A stretch of DNA of 64,000 nucleotides, from the NCBI GenBank assembly GCA_011799875.1, contig CM022301.1, positions 325,456,929 to 325,520,928 on the forward strand, in the 5' to 3' direction. The notes under the pieces are model-generated. The model worked only from the letters and a program-made list of their open reading frames with translations. It had not been told where the DNA came from and searched no databases. This DNA comes from Thinopyrum elongatum (taxonomy: Eukaryota; Streptophyta; Magnoliopsida; Poales; Poaceae). The position numbers and the translations under genes were made by a program. The first letter of the stretch is position 1; each line of letters starts with the position of its first letter. Below are positions 57,896-64,000 of this stretch, piece after piece.

Positions 57896-58843
57896 CTAAG
57901 TATTGTCCTCTTTAGTTCCCAATTCCTCAATCACACAACCAATGTTCTTTAGAGATTTAGCATATAGATTTTCAATAACAATACTCCTAGGAATGAGATT
58001 GAAAAATTCATTCTTGCAAAAAGGGTTTCTCACGACTTCAACAAAGTCGGGGTGAATACTAATCATCTTAAGATCTTCTTTGTTATTATTAGAGGTTGCA
58101 CCCTTGTTCTTAGTGATTTGAGAAATCTTGCTAATTTTAATGGGAGTTTTTTCAATAGTTTTAGCAGAAGCAAAAGCCGAGCTTAAATTCCTAAAAATTT
58201 CTTCCAACTTCTCAATTCGAGAAGGGCTCTCTTCAATTCTTTCGTGAATTACGGTTCCTCTTTCTTTTAGCAACTTAAAAACTTCTCCTGCTTTTGACCC
58301 AATTTTAGTAGCAAGATTATGCATCTTTTTATCCAAGTTTTCAATGTGTTATTTGGTAAGGATTTTCTTTTCAATAGCATCAAGCCTTTCCATAACATGC
58401 TCGAGAGTGAAAGTTGTTTCATTAATCATAAGAGGTGGTGAACCCACTAGATTTCCCATAGCATTAAAAGCATCAGGAGAAGGACACATCAAGAAATTCC
58501 CACCGGTAATCGTATCAAGGACGAATCTATACCAAGTAGTGATGCCCACATAAAAACAGCAAAGAAGAACAATGGTGGATTGTTTACGAATAGATCTATT
58601 ATGAGCATTGCAAATCCTATACCAATCATCTTTTAAATTCTCCCCTCCCCTTTGTTTGAAATTAAGAACCTCGTTCTCGGGGGTGCACGCAATAGAGGAA
58701 GAACTATCGATAATGACAAAAGGTGACGAACAAAATTGTACGCAAAAACAAATCTGACGAGAAAAACGGCGAACGAAAAGAGGGCGAATAAAACGGCAAA
58801 TTTTTGTGAAGTGGGGGAGATGAAAATGAGAGGCAATTGGCAA
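57896..58843 (-). pseudogene. Athila-type gag remnant in Sabrina A
   Basis: One frame of 316 codons interrupted by TAA at 58349-58351, where GAA would give TKEHIENLDKKM. Blocks such as WYRICNAHNRSIRKQSTIVL, RFVLDTITGGNFLMCPSPDA and LVGSPPLMINETTFTLEHVM fit the N-terminal part of Athila-lineage Gag as remembered. The C-terminal part is Lys/Glu-rich. There is no ATG at the 5' edge and no zinc knuckle or protease follows. Confidence 0.65.
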
Positions 58844-58905
58844 ATAATGTAAATTGCAAGGAGATGAGATTTGTGATTAGGAACCAGATAGATGTTGATG
58901 ATGTC

Positions 58906-58923
58906 TCCCCGGCAACGGCGCTA
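58906..58923 (-). other. Sabrina A primer-binding site (tRNA-Asp)
   Basis: TAGCGCCGTTGCCGGGGA on the minus strand, one mismatch from the tRNA-Asp complement, 12 bases inside the LTR end. Confidence 0.78.
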
Positions 58924-58935
58924 GAAATCCTTTCT

Positions 58936-59518
58936 TGATGGCTCAAGTCCGTGTTAGTATTTTCCCCGAAGAGGAAGGGATGATGCAGCACAGCTACGGT
59001 AGGTATTTCCATCAGTGATGAGACCAAGGTTATCGAACCAGTAGGAGAACCAGGTAACACTATGTAAACGGTACCTGCACACAAAGAACAAATACTTGCA
59101 ACCCGACGCGTAGGAGGGGTTGTCAATCCCTCCCGGGTAAAAGATAGATAAATTTGTAGTAGATTGGATAAATAGATCTAGCGGAAATGCGAAATAAAAT
59201 AAATAACAAAAAATTCCAGGAAGGTATTTTTGGGTTTTTGGAATAATAGACCTGAAAATAAAAGTGGCAAATAATAGTCCGGAAAGCAAATATGATAAAG
59301 AATAGACTCGGGGGCCGTATATTTCACTAGTGGCTTCTCTCGAGAAAAATAGCATACGGCGGGTAAACAAATTACTGTTGGGCAATTGATAGAACTTCAA
59401 ATAATTATGGCGATATCCAGGCAATGATCATTATATAGGCATCACGTCCAAGATTAGTAGACCGACTCCTGCCTGCATCTACTACTATTACTCCACACAT
59501 CGACTGCTATCCATCATG
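58936..59518 (-). repeat. Sabrina A 5' LTR, truncated
   Basis: Ends GACTTGAGCCATCA at 58936. It is cut at 59518, equivalent to about 54466 in the 3' LTR, where sequence of Sabrina B type begins. Confidence 0.8.
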
Positions 59519-60392
59519 AAAAATTTTATGCTCATGTTCTTCACTTAGATTTGTTTGAGCTATCAAAAGCAACATATCAAAGTAGTCCCAAAGTGACATA
59601 TATTCAAGAGGGATATAATAAAAACTTTCATGAAGATCATTGGACAAAATAAACTTGATTCTTTGTAATAGTTTTGCGATATGATGATATAATATGTGAG
59701 TCATGTTGATGAGTAATTATGCTTTAGTAAGAATATTGGTGTTAAGGTTTGTGATTCCCTATGCAAGCACAAAAATTAAAACTTATGCAATGAAATTACA
59801 TCCTACTTGTGGTGCATTATTCGGTGTTAGTTATGCTTAATGCTCGCTTATGTGATTTTTTGTTTCTTGGTTGGATGCTTCTCAATCTTTTTGCTAACCT
59901 TCCCTTGCACTAAGTTTGTGCATCCAAAATCCTTAAACCCAGTTTTGCCTTATGAGTCCACTATACCTACCTATATGCGGTATTTCCGTGCCGTTCTAAG
60001 CAAATTTGTATGTGCCATCTCTAATTTTCAAAATAATTTTCCTTTTTGTGTGCTCGTACCGCTCATGAAACGGTAGGGGGTGGCTGATATTTTTTCATGC
60101 TAGATGTGTTATTCTCAAGATAAGTGTTTATTCACTTGTCATTGCACGAGAGTACGACAAAGGTATTAGAGATGCCCAGTCCCGAAATGAAAAATGAATT
60201 TACTTTATGTTGTCAAATAATAAATTCCTTGGAAAGTGTTGGTATGGACAGCACCCGTGGATACGGCTAGCCGTGGAATGTGAAAGTATGGTGGAAAAAG
60301 GAATAAACTTTATTTTTTGTTTGGGAACCGCCGATGATATATCTAGCATGGAAAGTATTGGGAACTACTCGATCGTTTTCGTTGACAGGAAA
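59518..60392 (+). repeat. Right arm of a near-perfect 875-bp inverted repeat
   Basis: 874 of 875 bases match 55897-56771. The outer border is sharp: from 60393 on there are substitutions and an 18-bp indel within 40 bases. Confidence 0.92.
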
Positions 60393-62442
60393 GGCATGCC
60401 ACCCAAAATGTTTTATCTCTTAGTTTTTCGCTTTGAGCTCTGGCACCTCTACAAATCCCTACTTCCCTCTGCGAAGGGCCTTTCTTTTTTACTTTATGCA
60501 ATTTTTATTTGAGTCTCCATCTTCACTTATAAAGCACCAACTAAGGGGCACTATGATCGTACTTGAGCATTGGGTGTAGCTAATATGCGAGTGTGTTTCA
60601 TGAATGGATCAATGATTGAGCATAATGGGCTAGGGATAACTTGCTTTAGTGTTGATATTTTGAAAGACATGGTTGCTTGTTGATATGCTTGAGTATTGAA
60701 ATCTTCATGTCAAAACTAGACTATTGCCTTGAATCATATAAAAGTCCAAATGTCCATGCTACAAAAGAAAAGAATATGTGATGAACATGTTAGGCAGCAT
60801 TCCACATCAAAAATTCTATTTTTATCATTTACCTACTCGAGGACGAGCAGGAATTAAGCTTGGGGATGCTGATACGTCTCCAACGTATCTATAATTTTTT
60901 ATTGTTCCATGCTGTTATATTATCATTCTTGGATGTTTTACAATCATTTTATAGCAACTTTATATCATTTTTTGGGACTAACCTATTGACATAGTGCCCA
61001 GCGCCAATTGCTGTTTTTTACTTCACAGAAAATCAATACCAAACGGAGTCCAAACACAGCGAAACTTTTTGGTGATTTTTTCTGGACCAGAAGACACAAG
61101 TTGGGCCAAGGAAGTACCAGAGGGGGGCTCCGAGGGGAGCACAACCCACCTGGGCACGCCTGGGGGCCCCGTGCGCGCCCTGGTGGGTTGTGCCCAACTC
61201 GGCCGCCTCCCACACCGCCTCTTTGCTCTATAAATACCCCGAAAATCCAAAGACCCTAGGGGAGTCGACGAAACACAATTCCAGCCGCCGCAAGTTCCAA
61301 AAACCACAGATCCAATCTAGACACCATCACGGAGGGGTTCATCATCCTCATTGGTGCCTCTCCGATGATGCGTGAGTAGTTCATTGTAGACCTTCGGGTC
61401 CGTTGTTAGTAGCTAGATGGCTTCCTCTCTCTCTTTTGATTCTCAATACAATGGTCTCTTGGAGATCTATTTGATGTAACTCTTTTTGCGGTGTGTTTGT
61501 TGGGATCCGATGAACTTTGAGTTTATGATCAGATCTATATTTTTATCCATGAAAGTTATTTGAGTTTCTTTGATCTCTTATATGCATGATTACTTATAGC
61601 CTCGTATTTCTTCTTCGAATCTTTGGTTTAGTTAGGTCGACTAGATCGATTTTTCTTGCCATGGGAAGAGGTGCTTTGTGATGGGTTCGATCTTACGGTG
61701 CTCAATCCTAGTGACAGAAGGGGAAATGACACGTATGTATCATTGCTATTAAGGATAACAAGATGGGGTCAATTCCTACATGAATAGATCTTGTCTACAT
61801 CATGTCATCATTCTTATTGCATTACTCCGTTTCTCCATGAACTTAATACACTAGATGCATGCTGGATAGCGGTCGATGTGTGGAGTAATAGTAGTAGATG
61901 CAGACAGGAGTCGGTCTACTAATCTTGGACGTGATGCCTATATAATGATCATTGCTTGGATATCGTCATAATTATTTGAAGTTCTATCAATTGCCCAACA
62001 GTAATTTGTTTACCCATCGTATGCTATTTTTCTCGAGAGAAGCCACTAGTGAAATCTACAGCCCCCGGGTCTATTCTTTATCATATTTGCCTTTGAGATA
62101 TATTTTTATTCACTTTTATCTTCAGATCTATTAATCCAAAAACCCAAAAATACCTTGCTTTACTTTTTTGTTATGTATTTTATTTCGCGTTTCCGCGAGA
62201 TCTATTTATCCAATCTACTACAATTTTATCTATCTTTTTACCCGGGAGGGATTGACAACCCCTCTTATACGTCGGGTTGCAAGTATTTCTTCTTTGTGTG
62301 CAGGTACCGTTTACATAGTGTTGCGTGGTTCTCCTACTGGTTCGATAACCTTGGTCTCATCACTGAGGGAAATACCTACCGTAGCTGTGCTGCATCATCT
62401 CTTCCTCTTTGGGGAAATACCAACGTAGTTCAAGCCGCATCA
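59519..62442 (+). mobile_element. Sabrina B: 3' part of a second Sabrina-type element
   Basis: Interior 3' sequence (59519-60869) with the standard purine tract, then a complete 3' LTR. The 5' part is absent; the element begins at the junction with Sabrina A's truncated 5' LTR. The right flank (ATGTC) does not match the left flank of A (AACCC), so the pair is not one insertion with a TSD. Confidence 0.8.
60870..62442 (+). repeat. Sabrina B 3' LTR
   Basis: 1,573 bp, TGATACGTCTCC...CAAGCCGCATCA, TATAAATA at 61229-61236. It abuts FBD-family coding sequence. Confidence 0.88.
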
Positions 62443-63636
62443 ATGTCCATCTCGCGGTTTTCCTCCTCTCTCCACACCGCCACCTTTGCGCTGTGCAACC
62501 TACCAGACAATCTGGTACTAAACCTTCGACTCCCATTTCTCAAAAAACTTTCACTTGTGCGGGTTCGTATGTCGGAGGCCTCATTGCACAGCATCATCCA
62601 CTCCAGTTGCCCTCCCCTGGAGTGCTTTGGTGCTTGTTTTCACAGTTAGAATCGGTTGTCTCCAAATAAAGTCGCCTAACCTTGTAAGAATTGGAATTTC
62701 TTTTGATGGAAGGCAACTCATCATTGAAGATGCCCCTTCACTTCAAAGGTTGATCCTTGATTCTCGTTATTCACCGTCGGAAATAACTGTCGTCTCTGCG
62801 CCTAAACTAGAGACCTTGGGTGTAATACATGATCTCTGTGCTCATTTCAAGATGGTGTTTGGCTCCACAGTTCTTCAGGTACTGTATATTATCATCTACA
62901 CTTGTAATCATAAGCTGCATTTTAAATTTCTGCGCGTAAGTTCTATATCATCTTGGAGTACACTTTTTGTACTAATATTATGTTCTATGCTCAATGAAGA
63001 GTTTGTCCATGGATAGCCTATCAATGGTGCTGGATTCTGTCAAGATCTTATATATCCATATGAATAGTTTTGATCCAAACAAGATTATTAGCTTGCTACA
63101 ATGCTTTCCATGTCTGGAGAAGTTGTATATAAAGGTGATAATTTCACGCACATTGGAAGCCCGCATATAGTGTACTAGAATTAACCATTCAATTGTTGCT
63201 CTTTTGACACTCTTTTTTTAGACCTTAACTGTTTTCAATCTTCATGTCTATTTAGGCAACAGGACGGGGTAAGAAATTTATAACCACTCGGTGGATTCAT
63301 AAGCACCGGGATTTTCTCAGTTCTCATGACATTCGATTTAAGACAATAACGCTGGGACGATATGTAACCAACCAAGCAAACACTAGATTTGTCACATTCT
63401 TCCTGCTGAATGCGAGGTTACTATTGTCCATCAGGCTTAAGTTTATCAGTAGCATGGTTTTGACGGATGGGTATGTCGAAGAGCAAAAAAAGGAGTTTCA
63501 GGTGGACAAAAGGGCTTCTGAACGTGCCGGGCTTCTATTTACAACATCTTGTGGTCATAATCCAGTAAATTTTACAACCCAGGATGTTCATTCTATGGAC
63601 CTGACCGATCCATTTGATTTTGACTGCCGAAAATAG
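62443..63636 (+). pseudogene. FBD/LRR F-box-family gene, 3' half, broken
   Basis: Exons: 62443-62878 (ISRFSSSLHTATFALCNLPD, LRLPFLKKLSLVRV, SPNLVRIGISFDGRQLIIED), 63000-63134 (SLSMDSLSMVLDSVKILYIH) and 63256-63636 (DFLSSHDIRFKTITLGRY, FFLLNARLLLSIRL, ending DPFDFDCRK and TAG). Both introns of 121 bp have GT/AG borders in phase 0. Leucine-rich repeats followed by a C-terminal FBD domain are typical of large plant F-box families, where the F-box recruits SKP1 and the LRR binds substrates. The F-box and first LRRs are missing: Sabrina B's LTR abuts exon sequence. An extra T at about 62635-62637 shifts the frame (ECFGACFHS, stop, instead of the ECLVLVF frame). Not functional as it stands. Confidence 0.82.
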
Positions 63637-63791
63637 TGCTGGAGTTAGATGTTGTTGCCCTTTTCAATCTGTGTTTTGTCTAAACTTGATGAACAATTAG
63701 CCCTCGTGCTTTTGTACAGTTTGTAAGCTGGATTTAGATGTTGTTGCCCTTTTCAACTCGGCTGTGGCTGTCATATTTTCTTTGAAACAAG
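63637..63791 (+). other. 3' flank of the FBD pseudogene
   Basis: Two copies of TTAGATGTTGTTGCCCTTTT (63646 and 63735 regions), probably untranslated tail. No gene. Confidence 0.45.
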
Positions 63792-64000
63792 TGATGTCTA
63801 CTACGCAACTTTATTCTTGTAGACTCGTGTTGGGCCTCCAAGCGCAGAGTTTTGTAGGACAATAGCTATTTTCCCTCAAGTGGATGACCTAAGGTTTATC
63901 AATCCGTGGGAGGTGTAGGATGAAGATGGTCTCTCTCAAACAACCCTGCAACCAAATAACAAAGAGTCTCTTGTGTCCCCAACACACCAAATACAAATGG
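63792..64000 (-). repeat. WHAM-type LTR, 3' end, cut by the window
   Basis: On the minus strand it ends GTAGTAGACATCA at 63792, like the E1 and E2 LTRs, and shares ACACGAGTCTACAAGAA with E2. It continues past the window. The TSD would include ACAAG (63787-63791). Confidence 0.85.

Larger units (their letters stand above)
53878..59518 (-). mobile_element. Sabrina A: Athila-lineage Gypsy element with truncated 5' LTR
   Basis: On the minus strand a complete 3' LTR (55430-53878, 1,553 bp) follows an interior (58935-55431) with a PBS at 58923-58906 (one mismatch to tRNA-Asp), a gag remnant and the standard purine tract. The 5' LTR survives only from 59518 to 58936, 583 bp. It lacks pol. No TSD can be shown: the flank at 53873-53877 is AACCC and the other end is a rearrangement junction. 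The name Sabrina is from recalled LTR sequence. Confidence 0.8.

Noticed and set aside
59840..60076. 78-codon frame identical to one at 56213-56449
   Set aside because: Identity comes from the inverted repeat of non-coding Sabrina interior; no start context or domain.
53873..62447. Sabrina A plus B as one palindromic insertion
   Set aside because: The outer flanks (AACCC and ATGTC) do not match as a TSD, so a single integration is not supported.

Overview
This window is plant nuclear DNA of Triticeae type (wheat, Aegilops, barley or rye). The evidence is the repeat content: a BARE-1/Angela/WIS-type Copia element, WHAM- and Sabrina-type Athila-lineage Gypsy elements with LTRs opening TGATACGTCTCCAACGTATC, an Au-type tRNA-derived SINE, a CACTA element, a LARD-like solo LTR and several MITEs. 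Remaining genes are few, short, intron-bearing and mostly broken. No prokaryotic features, CRISPR arrays or rRNA genes were seen. Family names come from recalled consensus sequences, not from a search; element boundaries come from LTR ends, target-site duplications (TSDs), primer-binding sites (PBSs) and splice sites read in the sequence.

Layout. 1-5351: 5' half of a Copia element on the minus strand (LTR, PBS, leader, stop-ridden gag-pol). 5352-8350: low-copy DNA with two diverged direct repeats and a Werner-type exonuclease pseudogene. 8351-15487: complete non-autonomous WHAM-type element (E1, plus strand, TSD TGGGT, duplicated PBS). 15493-17464: gene-promoter fragment, Copia integrase relic and unassigned DNA. 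17465 to about 27.25 kb: CACTA-derived unit with a GGCCC-rich subterminal array and a multi-exon Ptta/En-Spm-type gene whose 5' part holds eight tandem exon-bearing units. 28.7-35.3 kb: simple repeats, an LTR remnant, an Au SINE and a 4,457-bp solo LTR (TSD GGTAT), the last two set in old tandem repeats. 35.3-46.2 kb: minisatellite, a small pseudogene, a MITE cluster and a three-exon pseudogene of unknown function (44991-46110, minus). 46177-53421: second WHAM-type element (E2, minus strand, TSD CATAC) with its 5' interior and PBS replaced by 45 bp of foreign sequence. 53422-53877: promoter-like DNA. 53878-62442: two partial Sabrina-type elements (A minus, B plus) fused head to head. 62443-63636: 3' half of an FBD/LRR F-box-family pseudogene. 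63792-64000: start of another WHAM-type LTR.

The most informative signals are rearrangement scars and one gene-structure oddity. (1) An inverted pair, 55897-56771 and 59518-60392, matches at 874 of 875 positions while the flanking Sabrina sequence differs by about 5%, as expected from template-switch repair copying. (2) The 45-bp filler in E2 matches the host DNA just beyond E1's 3' LTR. (3) An exon-intron unit is amplified eight-fold inside the transposase-like gene, with several exons keeping phase 0. No gene in the window looks convincingly intact; the coding remnants appear to be decaying.
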